Assembly (NCBI GenBank): GCA_045601325.1
Contig: JAZRZI010000008.1
Span: 28,579 to 92,578 of the forward strand
DNA length: 64,000 bases
Source of the DNA: JAZRZI01 sp045601325
GTDB taxonomy: Bacteria; Bacillota_I; Bacilli_A; RFN20; CAG-826
Reading direction: 5' to 3'
Part shown: positions 26,787-36,600 of the stretch, in pieces
How the letters are laid out: each line of letters starts with the position of its first letter
How positions within the stretch are numbered: the stretch's first letter is position 1
The notes under the pieces: model-generated
Databases searched by the model: none
Told to the model about the DNA's origin: nothing
The model's input: only the letters and a program-made list of their open reading frames with translations
Translations under genes and position numbers: made by a program

Positions 26787-27574
26787 TATTTAACAAAGCT
26801 CCTCTTTAATGCTTTAATCCATGAACGTGTATTTGCGTGAATCATATTCACACGTTTATCTGATAATGTAACTAACATAGAAATCAATCTTTGGTTAGAT
26901 TCTGTAGTCATATAATCATAACCGACGACTTCTTTTCTAAAATCTCCAGTAATAAGAATGTTCTTTTCTCCAGAAACAATAAGCGGGGACCCTAAAGAAC
27001 GAATAACATTATTTTGAATTGTAGCAATTTCAGTTAATTCTAATAAATCTAATGATGGATCAACAACCGCACCACCAAGTGATTTATTATAAGCTGTGCT
27101 TCCAGATGATGAACAAATAATCAAACCATTACCATGGAATGTTTCGAGATGGTCTTCATTAATATCAACATCCGCGATTAATGTATGGAAAGGAGATTCT
27201 AATCTAATTTCATTAACTGCAAAAATATCTTCTTCGTCATCGTTTTCAAAAACAAGATGCCCTTTTAACAATCTATGAGGAGTAACAACATATTCCTCTT
27301 TTTCAATTTTTCTAAACAAATGGGAAATATCCTTATCTGTATAGTCAAAGAAAAAACATAAAGTTCCATCGTTAACTCCAACAAAGTTAATAGTATCTAA
27401 TTTATCAATGTAATGTTGAACTGCTCTTAAGAAAGTTCCATCGCCACCAACAAAGATAACAATATCAGGATTTTCGTTATCTATAATATATCCACGTTTG
27501 TCACATTCTTCCTTAATTAGGCCAGTAACTAATGATTGGTCTTTTTTTGGATTAAGAAATAAACCTATCTTCAT
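26786..27574 (-). CDS. nadK: NAD kinase
   Basis: 262 residues. The GGDGTFLRAV motif binds ATP and NAD, and the conserved NGLIICSSSGSTAYNKSLGG region is present. It makes NADP from NAD. It is the first gene of a unit with the EIIB-like gene. Confidence 0.94.
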   Translation of the reverse strand: MKIGLFLNPKKDQSLVTGLIKEECDKRGYIIDNENPDIVIFVGGDGTFLRAVQHYIDKLDTINFVGVNDGTLCFFFDYTDKDISHLFRKIEKEEYVVTPHRLLKGHLVFENDDEEDIFAVNEIRLESPFHTLIADVDINEDHLETFHGNGLIICSSSGSTAYNKSLGGAVVDPSLDLLELTEIATIQNNVIRSLGSPLIVSGEKNILITGDFRKEVVGYDYMTTESNQRLISMLVTLSDKRVNMIHANTRSWIKALKRSFVK

Positions 27575-27600
27575 TTTAACAAACCCCTTTTAGTGTGCTA

Positions 27601-27617
27601 ATATTGTATCACAATAT
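27601..27617. promoter_or_regulatory. Inverted repeat between nadK and the CYTH gene
   Basis: ATATTGT-ATC-ACAATAT, a perfect 7-bp inverted repeat in the 56-bp gap between divergent genes. It lies where both promoters must be, so it may be an operator. Confidence 0.4.
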
Positions 27618-27630
27618 AAAAGGTAGTCAA

Positions 27631-28221
27631 ATGTCAAAAGAAATGGAATATGAAGAAAGAGTAATGCTTAATTATGACCAATATTTAAGCATTTTAGCCT
27701 TTTATATGCAAAAAGAGCCATCTACCCCTATATTAGTGCAAACAAATTACTATTTCGATGATAAGCACTTCACATTAATTAAAAAGCACTTTGTATTAAG
27801 AATACGCACTGTTGAAGATGTTAAATGTGAATTAACATTAAAAATAAAAGGGATTAACGGAGATACAGAAATTAATATCCCATTATCCTACAACAAAGCA
27901 CAAGAATTAATTGATAACTTTAATATTGAAGACAAAGAATTATTTAGTCAATTATCCAAAGAAAACATCGACGTTAAAGATTTAAAATTAATTGGATCTT
28001 TAAGAAATATTCGTTCTGAGTTCTATGACGGAGACAACCTAATTGTTGTTGATAAAAATGAATATCTTGATGTAGTTGACTATAACTTAGAAGTTGAATC
28101 TGCATCCATGGAAAATAGCAAAAATTGTATTTTAAAAATTTGTAATCAGTTTAATTTAGAATACACAAAAGATTACGTCTCTAAGAGTAGACGTTTATTA
28201 AAAAAAATATATAAAAGTTAA
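27631..28221 (+). CDS. CYTH domain protein (triphosphatase-like)
   Basis: 196 residues. The N-terminal EYEERV is a variant of the ExExK motif, followed by charged strands such as VLRIRTVEDVKCELTLKIKG that line the tunnel of CYTH enzymes. These act on inorganic triphosphate, thiamine triphosphate or nucleotides. Start at 27631 has an AAAGG ribosome site; the longer frame would run into the inverted repeat. Confidence 0.8.
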   Translation: MSKEMEYEERVMLNYDQYLSILAFYMQKEPSTPILVQTNYYFDDKHFTLIKKHFVLRIRTVEDVKCELTLKIKGINGDTEINIPLSYNKAQELIDNFNIEDKELFSQLSKENIDVKDLKLIGSLRNIRSEFYDGDNLIVVDKNEYLDVVDYNLEVESASMENSKNCILKICNQFNLEYTKDYVSKSRRLLKKIYKS

Positions 28222-28653
28222 TTATTTGTCAGTTTTTGCTTGATCACAGTTGGCAAATTTTTCGCAATTCTCCTTCAAACAGAAGTCCATTGCCATTCTT
28301 CTTGCCTTTGGAATGAATACTGTTAATTCATCATTATCATATCCAACCTGAATTTGAGAATCATCCACCATGATTGGTCTTTTTAGGACACTTGGATTGT
28401 TACGGATAAATTGAATTAGCTCTTTAATTGTCATAGAGTTAATATCAACTTTTCCCTCTTTGATAATCTTGCTTTTTGTAGCAATAATATCATCAGTACC
28501 ATTTTCACTTTTCTTGAGTATGTCTCTTAATTCATCTTCACTTAAAGTTGCTGAAAATATGTTTTTTTCAACGAATGGAATATTTTGTTCGTTGAACCAG
28601 TTTTTAACCTTCTTACAAGATGAACATGTTGGAGCAGTGTAAATTTTTATCAT
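28222..28653 (-). CDS. spx: Spx/ArsC family regulator
   Basis: 143 residues from MIKIYTAPTC. The CxxC redox pair is C10 and C13 (TAPTCSSCKK), and the pattern with NNPSVLKRPIMVDD is that of Spx. Spx binds the RNA polymerase alpha subunit under thiol stress and switches on redox genes. The tail after residue 125 has extra cysteines (CLKENCEKFANC), which is unusual. A TATAAT box 6 nt before this Met sets the start. Confidence 0.87.
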   Translation of the reverse strand: MIKIYTAPTCSSCKKVKNWFNEQNIPFVEKNIFSATLSEDELRDILKKSENGTDDIIATKSKIIKEGKVDINSMTIKELIQFIRNNPSVLKRPIMVDDSQIQVGYDNDELTVFIPKARRMAMDFCLKENCEKFANCDQAKTDK

Positions 28654-28659
28654 GGAAAT

Positions 28660-28665
28660 ATTATA
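28660..28665 (-). promoter_or_regulatory. -10 box of the leaderless spx transcript
   Basis: TATAAT on the minus strand, exactly 6 nt before the ATG. No Shine-Dalgarno sequence is present. Confidence 0.6.
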
Positions 28666-28782
28666 TAACAACGTTATAGTTTTTACACAAAAATCATTAA
28701 AATATATAATGCAAAAATCAATCGTTGATTGAAAAGCAAATTACAAATCATTAAACTATATTAGAAAGAAGAGGGTCAAATT

Positions 28783-29766
28783 ATGGCAGATAGAATTCTT
28801 ACAGGTATTAAGCCAACTGGCAAATTAACATTAGGAAATTACATTGGTGTTCTCAAAGGATTACCAAAACAAATGGATAGAGGTGATTGCTTTATCTTTA
28901 TTGCAGACTTACATGCTTTAACGCTTCCTATAGATCCAGAAGAATTAAGACAAAATAGCATTGACCTAGCTGCCTTCTATCTTGCTGCAGGTCTTGACCC
29001 AAAAAGAGTTACTTTGTTTTTACAATCTAGTGTTTCTGCCCACAGTGAATTAAACTCAATCATGCAAAACTATTTGTATATGGGTGAATTATCTAGAATG
29101 ACACAATTTAAGGATAAATCATCTAAGATGAAAGAATCCGCAATTGGATTAGGACTATTTGCTTATCCAGTTTTAATGGCTTGCGATATCATTCTTTACG
29201 ACGCAAATATTGTTCCTGTGGGTGAAGATCAAGTTCAACATGTGGAATTGACCAGAGATTTAGTTAATAGGTTTAACAATAGATATGGTGATGTTCTTCA
29301 AATGCCTAAATACGAAATGCGTAAGGTTGGTGCAAGAATTATGTCACTATCAAATCCATTAGTGAAAATGTCTAAATCAGATCCTAAGGGTGACATCTTT
29401 TTAAAAGATGACTTATCAGTAATTAGAAAGAAAATCATGTCAGCGGTTACAGATTCAGGCTGTGAAGTTAAATACGATGTCGAAAATAAACCAGGTGTAT
29501 CTAACTTATTAACAATCTACGCTGCAATTAAAGAAATTAGCATAGAAGAAGCAGAAGCACATTTCACTGGATATCGATATGGTGATTTCAAAAAAGAAGT
29601 TGCGGATGCGGTTTGTGATGAATTAGGACCTTTCCAAGAAAGATATAGAAAGATTATTGAACACAAATCATACGAAGCAGTCTTAAAAGAAGGCGCAATT
29701 AAAGCGAAAGCTATTGCAGATAAAACATTAGGAAGAGTCCAAAAAGCAATAGGTTTATTAAAATAG
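28783..29766 (+). CDS. trpS: Tryptophanyl-tRNA synthetase
   Basis: 327 residues, normal length. GIKPTGKLTLGNYIG contains the HIGH-equivalent GNYIG, and KMSKSDPKG is the KMSKS loop. It charges tRNA-Trp. An AGAAGAGG ribosome site precedes the ATG. I see no T-box in the 110 bp before the gene. Confidence 0.96.
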   Translation: MADRILTGIKPTGKLTLGNYIGVLKGLPKQMDRGDCFIFIADLHALTLPIDPEELRQNSIDLAAFYLAAGLDPKRVTLFLQSSVSAHSELNSIMQNYLYMGELSRMTQFKDKSSKMKESAIGLGLFAYPVLMACDIILYDANIVPVGEDQVQHVELTRDLVNRFNNRYGDVLQMPKYEMRKVGARIMSLSNPLVKMSKSDPKGDIFLKDDLSVIRKKIMSAVTDSGCEVKYDVENKPGVSNLLTIYAAIKEISIEEAEAHFTGYRYGDFKKEVADAVCDELGPFQERYRKIIEHKSYEAVLKEGAIKAKAIADKTLGRVQKAIGLLK

Positions 29767-29982
29767 GCATTAAAGATTCCAATTTGAAGCCCGTTAAGAA
29801 ACCATTTTTAATTGTGCCACAAAATATGTTTTAATTTATGAAAAGCTTAATTCTTTACTATAAAAACATTCACTTGATGCTTTTGAAATAACAAAAGTAT
29901 TTATGATTTCTTAAAAAAATTTCCGATTGAATCGCTTTTTTTAATGCTAATCTTTTTTTTATTTTTAAAAACAATAGTGTCG

Positions 29983-29991
29983 TGTTATTAT
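29983..29991 (+). promoter_or_regulatory. Extended -10 box of a leaderless Na/Pi cotransporter transcript
   Basis: TGT then TATTAT (29986-29991), ending 6 nt before the ATG at 29998. Confidence 0.5.
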
Positions 29992-29997
29992 ATGCCC

Positions 29998-31650
29998 ATG
30001 GTTATCAACGATTTAACAACTGCGATTATCTACTTGTTAGTAGGCGTATCAATATTATTAATTGGCATGAAATTAATGTCTGGTGGTTTGAAAAAATGTA
30101 TAGGCCACAGCATTAGAAAATTCTTTAAAAAAACAGAAAATAGTCCTGTTGTATCATTGGGTATTGGCACTGTAGTAACTGCCGGAATTCAATCAAGCGA
30201 TGCGACTAATGCAATGGTTATTGGTTTCATAAATGCTGGAGCAATGACTATTTTCCAAGGACTATGTATCATGCTTGGTGCGTATATAGGCACAACTGTC
30301 ACAGGTATATTAGCCTCATTCTCATCATTACGTATTTCTTTGTATTTCTTGCTATTCGCATTCGTAGGCGTAATATTAATGTTTATTAATAGCGATTTAG
30401 TTAAAAACATTGGCGAAATACTTGCAGGTTTGGGATTATTGTTCTTTGGCCTTGCCATTATGAAAGCTGGTTTTAAGCAAGAAGACATTATTTTGGGCAT
30501 TCAAAATATATTTGGAAACATTAACTTTGGTCCACTTTTATACTTATTTGGAATATTGCTAACTGCACTTGTGCAGTCTTCTTCTGCAGTAACATCTATT
30601 GTTATTGCCATGGTTGGTGCCTCTTCAATCACATTGGGAACTGGTTTGTATATTGTTTTAGGCGCTATGGTTGGAACGGTTGTAACCACTTTACTTGCCA
30701 CTATTGGAGGCTCTGTAAGTGGTAAAAGAGCAGCTTTAGTTGCATTTGTATTAAGATTGTTAACTACATCTATAATGTTAGTTTTATTATGCATATTTAA
30801 CGAACAAATATCTCAAGCAATGCATATCTTTGCGGTTGATGGAAGCGACGAACTTCCTGTCGCGTTATTTACATTATTCTTCAATATTATTTTCATGCCT
30901 CTGTGCATTCCATTATTAAAGCCAATGATCAAACTATTTGAAAAGATAGTTAAAGATAAAGAAGCGAATAAACTTAAAACATGTATTCGTTACATTAATA
31001 ACAATTTGCTAAAAACACCTGCAGTTGCAGAATTACAAGTTAAAAAAGAAATACTTCATATGTACGATTTAGCTTATAGAAACTACATCAACGGTATTAA
31101 TAAATTTCTTATTAATGAAAATGATAAAGATGCAGAATTGAAAGAATTAGAAAACCAGATTGACTATTTAAATAGTCATATTGCTGACTTCCTTATAGAA
31201 TTATCTTCAAAAGTAGATAAACGTGATGAACAAAGAGTCGGAGCATTCTTCCATGTTATTAACGATATTGAACGTATTGGCGACCACGCTTTAAACTTCT
31301 TAGAAGAATATAACAGCATGAAAAATAAAGAACTTAAATATACAGAAATCGCATTAGAAGAAATTAAAGAATTTAACAACGTGTTACTTCCTATGTTTGA
31401 TTTAGCCAGAAACATCTTCAACAACAAAGATAAAAGTTTATTAAAAAAATTGCATGAATTAGAAAATAAAACAGATCAATTAAAAATTAAATTCTCCACT
31501 AATCACTACGAAAGAATCAAAGCTAAAGAATGTGTTAACGAACTATCATCATACTATTCCACGCTTCTCGTAGAATTAGAAAGAATTGCGGACCACTTAA
31601 ATAATATAGGCTATTCTATTATCAACCCTGTCGGTGATGATTCAAATTAA
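29998..31650 (+). CDS. Na+/phosphate cotransporter with C-terminal PhoU domain
   Basis: 550 residues. The N-terminal membrane part (1-310) carries two copies of the NptA signature: GTVVTAGIQSSDATNAMVIG and ALVQSSSAVTSIVIAMVG. The C-terminal part (about 330-545) is helical and PhoU-like, with ERIGDHALNF and ERIADHLNNIG. It imports phosphate with sodium, with the PhoU domain probably regulating it. The start at 29998 rather than upstream is chosen from the -10 box 6 nt before it. Confidence 0.9.
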   Translation: MVINDLTTAIIYLLVGVSILLIGMKLMSGGLKKCIGHSIRKFFKKTENSPVVSLGIGTVVTAGIQSSDATNAMVIGFINAGAMTIFQGLCIMLGAYIGTTVTGILASFSSLRISLYFLLFAFVGVILMFINSDLVKNIGEILAGLGLLFFGLAIMKAGFKQEDIILGIQNIFGNINFGPLLYLFGILLTALVQSSSAVTSIVIAMVGASSITLGTGLYIVLGAMVGTVVTTLLATIGGSVSGKRAALVAFVLRLLTTSIMLVLLCIFNEQISQAMHIFAVDGSDELPVALFTLFFNIIFMPLCIPLLKPMIKLFEKIVKDKEANKLKTCIRYINNNLLKTPAVAELQVKKEILHMYDLAYRNYINGINKFLINENDKDAELKELENQIDYLNSHIADFLIELSSKVDKRDEQRVGAFFHVINDIERIGDHALNFLEEYNSMKNKELKYTEIALEEIKEFNNVLLPMFDLARNIFNNKDKSLLKKLHELENKTDQLKIKFSTNHYERIKAKECVNELSSYYSTLLVELERIADHLNNIGYSIINPVGDDSN

Positions 31651-31661
31651 AATATTTTAAT
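31646..31661. repeat. Palindrome spanning both stop codons of convergent genes
   Basis: ATTAAAATATTTTAAT is a 16-bp perfect palindrome containing the TAA of the cotransporter and the TAA of the pseudouridine synthase. It is pure AT and a weak terminator at best. Confidence 0.4.
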
Positions 31662-32631
31662 GGAACTTTAATTTGTCCAATAAGTCTTGATATTCTCGTG
31701 GCATCGGAGCCTTAAAGGATTTACTAGAAAGATTTTCTAAAGGTTTAGCCAACTTGCCAAAATGAAGTTCACTAGCGTGTAAGAATTGATTTTTAAATTT
31801 GTATTCTTTTTCGAATAAATTATTAACTTTGAAATCACCATATTTAGTGTCACCCACTACATGGTGTCTAATATAAGACATATGAACACGGATTTGATGT
31901 GTTCTACCGGTAACTAGAGTTAAATCTAATAACGTATAGTCACCAAATCTTTCAATTGGGTGATAAATTGTTTTCGAAGTTTTCCCACCATCTTTAGTTT
32001 TTGCGACAACGGCTTTCTTTTGATCAAAGTTTTTTCTAAGAGGGGCGTCAACCTCACCATTTTCTTCTACATCGCCAACCACTAAAGACAAATAATGTTT
32101 CCCTATTAATTCGTGATTCTTTAACAATTCAAATAAATAGACTAAAGAGGCATGGTTCTTACCAAAAATAACAAAACCGGAAGTATTTCTATCTATTCTA
32201 TGAGCAGGTCCAGGTTTAAAGCCAACTTCCTTATTAGGATCATATTCCCCTTTTGCCATTAAATACTCAATAACCATTTGGTCTAATGCTTTTTCGTTAG
32301 AATGGTCATCTTTTTGCACTAGTACACCTCTAGGTTTGTTGATAAAGATGACATTTTTATCCTCGTAAACAATCCAATCTTTTATTGAATAGTTAGGTGT
32401 AAAATCACCATTTTTTTTAAACTCTTCCATTTTAGTGTCAGCGATATAAATCAAGACCTCATCGCCTTCATTTACGATATACTTTGTATCTTGCCAATGG
32501 CCATTCACTTTAATATCTTTTTTTCTAAATGTTTTATAGATAAAAGATAATGGAGCAATACTAAGAATTTTTCTTACATATTTCTCTAAGGTTTGCCCTT
32601 GTTCTGTATCTTTAACAATGAATTTTTGCAT
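31657..32631 (-). CDS. RluA/RluD-family 23S rRNA pseudouridine synthase
   Basis: 324 residues. An S4-like N-terminal domain (about 1-75) is followed by the catalytic domain. The RLDxxTSG motif appears as HRIDRNTSG with the catalytic Asp, and GRTHQIRVHM with DTKYGD are conserved. It isomerises uridines in 23S rRNA. RluC-like by its length and S4 domain; the exact target site is not determined. Confidence 0.92.
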   Translation of the reverse strand: MQKFIVKDTEQGQTLEKYVRKILSIAPLSFIYKTFRKKDIKVNGHWQDTKYIVNEGDEVLIYIADTKMEEFKKNGDFTPNYSIKDWIVYEDKNVIFINKPRGVLVQKDDHSNEKALDQMVIEYLMAKGEYDPNKEVGFKPGPAHRIDRNTSGFVIFGKNHASLVYLFELLKNHELIGKHYLSLVVGDVEENGEVDAPLRKNFDQKKAVVAKTKDGGKTSKTIYHPIERFGDYTLLDLTLVTGRTHQIRVHMSYIRHHVVGDTKYGDFKVNNLFEKEYKFKNQFLHASELHFGKLAKPLENLSSKSFKAPMPREYQDLLDKLKFH

Positions 32632-32692
32632 ACGTAGATATTGTAATCAAAAATATTTTCTAAATAAAGATAACATATTTATGTTTTTTTGT

Positions 32693-32698
32693 TATAAT
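32693..32698 (+). promoter_or_regulatory. -10 box of tRNA-Ser(GGA)
   Basis: TATAAT 43 nt before the tRNA. The leader between them contains a hairpin, CCACGA/TCGTGG, at about 32710-32726. Confidence 0.5.
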
Positions 32699-32741
32699 AC
32701 ATAAGCACGCCACGAAAAACTCGTGGGAAAAGGCCATTCAT

Positions 32742-32832
32742 GGAGGAATACCCAAGAGGCTGAAGGGGCGGGCTTGGAAAGCTCGTAGGCATGTAACAGT
32801 GCGCAAGGGTTCAAATCCCTTTTCTTCCGCCA
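32742..32832 (+). tRNA. tRNA-Ser (anticodon GGA), probable phage integration site
   Basis: 91 nt class II tRNA. The acceptor GGAGGAA pairs with TTCTTCC (one G-T pair). The anticodon loop is TTGGAAA (anticodon GGA) and CCA is encoded. It stands exactly at the change from chromosomal to phage genes. Tyrosine integrases often use tRNA 3' ends, so it is the likely attachment site (inference; the other att site is not in the window). Confidence 0.96.
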
Positions 32833-32843
32833 ATAGAATACTA

Positions 32844-32866
32844 CCCTAGATTTTATCTAGGGTTTT
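32844..32866 (+). terminator. Terminator after tRNA-Ser(GGA)
   Basis: CCCTAGAT (32844-32851) pairs with ATCTAGGG (32855-32862), followed by TTTT. It also faces the end of the leftward phage operon. Confidence 0.88.
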
Positions 32867-32882
32867 ATTCTTTACATAGACC

Positions 32883-32916
32883 AAAATGGGAAAAAAATGG
32901 GAAAAAAATGGGAAAA
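32883..32916. repeat. Three short tandem repeats at the phage end
   Basis: AAAATGGG is followed by two copies of AAAAAAATGGG, an 11-bp period, directly before the stop codon of the last phage gene. It could be part of the attachment region or the remains of an integrase 3' end; neither is proven. Confidence 0.5.
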
Positions 32917-32917
32917 G

Positions 32918-33682
32918 TTATTTCTCTTCCTTCTCCCTTCTTGCTTTAAGATATGCACTTAGTTTCTTGTCAATCCATCTTGCAATTTTGAAGAGACAAG
33001 TAATGTAAACAATAAGACAAGCACCTAATACGAACCAGTTATAAACCTTATCAAAAGTAAATGGTAAGAATAAATCCTTTGGAATTAAAGACACTCCAAA
33101 TACCACTGTGGCAATTCCAACAGCTTTACCAATTGCTCCATAAAGCATATGCAACCACCACTTCATTTTCATAGATCCTACACATAGACAAATAAAGTCA
33201 TCTGGGAATAGTGGAAGTAAATACATTATTGGAACATAAACCATACCTTTTTCATTGATTAGTTCTTTGGTCTTTTCGTATTCTTCCTTGCCAAATATCT
33301 TGATGATGAGTTTAGAGCCACCAAATCGACCTAAAGCATCAATGAAAATGTAAGAGAGAATACAACCACCAAATGTTGCTAAAAAGCACTTCCAATTTGC
33401 TCCAAATAATGCAATTCCTAGCCATACAAAGACACCACTACCAACCGGGTTCATACAAAGAAGTGTCGCTCCAATTGCTTCTGCTAGAACATAAACTATG
33501 TAAAGCATTGGGTTGTCTTTGAGTTCTTCAAACATAGCATTGTTAAAAACAAAGCCATTATCAAATTGAATTACACCAGTAAGATAGAAAATTAAGAAGA
33601 AAATACTACTTATTGCGATACCAATTGCTAAGACAATTAAGAGTTGAAGTAATTGCTTTTTATGATTCTTAAGCCATTTCAT
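32918..33682 (-). CDS. Phage-encoded VTT/DedA-like membrane protein
   Basis: 254 residues with about six hydrophobic segments. The central VTT-domain pattern is visible: GSGVFVWLGIALFG, then LFPDDFICLCVGSMKMKWW and a GAIGKAVG segment, like SNARE-associated/DedA proteins that act in lipid handling. It is the last gene of the phage operon and its ATG overlaps the stop of the 2,144-residue protein (TAATG). Its place suggests a late or host-modifying function. A former host gene is possible. Confidence 0.75.
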   Translation of the reverse strand: MKWLKNHKKQLLQLLIVLAIGIAISSIFFLIFYLTGVIQFDNGFVFNNAMFEELKDNPMLYIVYVLAEAIGATLLCMNPVGSGVFVWLGIALFGANWKCFLATFGGCILSYIFIDALGRFGGSKLIIKIFGKEEYEKTKELINEKGMVYVPIMYLLPLFPDDFICLCVGSMKMKWWLHMLYGAIGKAVGIATVVFGVSLIPKDLFLPFTFDKVYNWFVLGACLIVYITCLFKIARWIDKKLSAYLKARREKEEK

Positions 33683-36600
33683 TAGTCTTTCACTCCAACA
33701 TATGTTAAGGCATCTTTGTGACTTGCTCCCTTACTCATCAAGAAAGAGATAAGTGTTTTTTGAGAGTTCCCGGTTACTGAATACCCAGCAAGATACATAA
33801 GTAAAACTTTCTCTTGTTTAGACATTTGAAGTTTATTTATGTAATCAATAACTAATTCTTTTCTACTCTTCTTCTTTGTTTCAGTAATAGAACCAGTCTT
33901 TTGTAAGATTGAAATATATTTAGCAAGTTCGACATTGCCATTGGTTAAAACAAGTAAGTTTTCAAGTTTTGATGAACCACTACTACCAATTGCTCTTGCT
34001 TTAGCAAAACCATAATAGGCATTATAAACGCTTGAAATGAGTTTGGCTTTTTCTTCGCTTGTAGCAACTCTATACTCTGGTGTATTCATCACTTTAACAA
34101 CTTGATTTTCACTTTGTTGATATAGTTTCTTAAATTGAGTAATTTGAGCCGCAGTGAGTTGAATTTGATTACCATTATCATCAGTGTAGGCAGTAGGAAT
34201 ACTTCTTGGAATAGCATTATAACCTTGAGATGAAAGTATAACTAATTCAGCATTGATTTGGTCATTAGTTACTCCACCTTTGAACTCACTGACCATATAG
34301 GAAAGATATGCTTGTGCGGACTTTGTGTCTCCACTTTCAATATATTGGTTATAGGATTTGGTTAAACCATTAACAGTAGAAGCATAGAAAATATTATTGA
34401 ATTTCAAAGCTGCTTCCGAATCAATGAGTTTGGTAATTCCATAGATATACTTTTTGATTTCATCAATTGGAAGCCCTGTAAGACCTTCAAGAATAGAAAT
34501 TAAACCAGTTAATAATGCACCACTAACTTTACCTTCTACAATAGAAGAATAAATATTATGTGCCACTTGTCCTAAGTCGTTGAGCATAGAAATGCTTGGA
34601 GCATCAATCTCATAACCATTCAAGACAGTGCCAGTGAGAGTTCCAACAACAGGAATCCAATTTAAGAATGAGTTAGTAGCAACTGTTGTAAGTATTTCTT
34701 CTGCTTTGTATTCGCTAAATTTCTTCTTACCATAGAGGAAGTTAGCGAGCATACCAACAGCGGTGACAGCAATACCATTGATAATCATCTTAGCAAGGAT
34801 ATTAAGAGGTATTCTCTTACCACCACTAAACTTATATTGTTTATAACCATCACTCTTGTTTTGTTGAGTTTTGGCTTCACCATTGGCTTTATATTCTTCT
34901 TCACGAGCATTATTAAGATTTTCTTTAAGTGTCTTATTAGTTGCTCTTTGTTCATTGACTTTTGCTCTTGCTTCAGCAATTAAACCGTTGATATCTTCTT
35001 CAACTGAAGTATCAGCAAATTGACCTTCATCTCCATTGATCCAAGCAACTTTATTGAGTTCAATTTCTTTTGAATAAATTTTCGAGCCTTGTCCACCAGC
35101 ATATTCTTCGGCTTGTATTTTACTTGTTGAAACAAATGTTCCTTGTTCAATCTCTTTTGAAGAATAAATAGTTATTTTTCCACTTTCAAGTGCTTTTTGT
35201 GCGTCTTCTCTTGAGAAATCTCCCCAAGCAAATTGACCTTCTTTTTCATCATTCAAAGCAAGGACTTCTTCCCAAGTTTTAATATCTTCAACCTTACGGA
35301 TACCTACATGATATGAGTCTTCCATTGGGTTATATTTATTAACAATACCAAGTTGTTGTTCTTTCTTATTATTAAGCAAATTATCTCTTTCTTCTCTTAA
35401 AGTGTCGAGTTGTTTGAGACCATTGTTGTATGCTTCTTCAGCTTTAGAAGTAACCTTTTGTGCTTCTTCATACTTAGCAAGTGCATTTTCTAAATCTGCT
35501 TTTAATTGAGCCTCATCAACATTGTGGAATTGATGATATAAAGAACCTTGAACAGCATATGAAGCAACATTCGCTCTCATAGCACCAGCAAGGACATTGA
35601 AAGTCATTCTTGTAATTGCATTATCATTGAGCAAGTTTTGATGAAGTGGAGTAGAACCAACATTAAGCATATTGTATAAAGAATACATATCTCTAACATA
35701 TTGCTTACCTTCAACACTATTAACGTCAACACCATTCTTCAAACAATCATTGACTATGTCTAAAAGACCACTATCCATAGCGAGTTTATCCCAAAACTTA
35801 ACCGGAGACATAACTATGGATTGTATCTTTCCACTAATACCACTAAATGTTGTAGGAGCATTACCTTTTAAGAGTTCTTGTGAAGCACTACGATATTTGA
35901 GTTCAGGTATTACTTCATCAATAAGCATATGAGCTGCTTCTCTAACTTCTTTACCATATTTGCTTAATTTAACCATTTTGGCTAAATCAATATTGGAAGT
36001 TGTATGTGATAAGTAGTTCTTAACACTTCTAATAGGAGAAGAAATCTTACTTGTAGCATAACCACTCATAAATAGAGCAGTTGTTTTTGTGATGAAGTTT
36101 TGACTTTCTGGGTTTTTAATAATCCATTGATCAGTGATATCGGTAAGATATTTGAGTTCATTTCTTCCATACTTTTCACTAATGTGTTGAGCAACTGAAA
36201 TACCATTACTGTCTTTACTATTAAGTAAGGCATAAAAATCATGAACCGCTGGTTTAAGATAAATTTGTTGACCAATTCTTTTAATATAGTCACCAATCTC
36301 GTCCATGATATCAACGACACCTAAAGCACTTAAGTCTTCAGTTCTCTTTAATCCATATCTAAAGGAAGGGTCACCAATAACCCTTTTATCAATAGAGGTT
36401 TGGAAATAAGAATCTTTATGTAATGTGGAATAGTCTTTAACTAAGTCAACATCAACATATCCACTTTCTTTTTTGAAATCAACAAACTTACTTTGTAAGT
36501 ATTCATTGATAACTTTATAGTGCAAGTTTTCAGCAAGTTTAATGGTTTCTGGTGTCATTAAGGCATCAATATCAGCTTTTAATTGTTCCAAGTGACCTTC

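Noticed and set aside
32883..32916. A CRISPR-like repeat array at the tandem AAAATGGG repeats
   Set aside because: Period is only 11 bp with no spacers, and no cas genes are present anywhere in the window.
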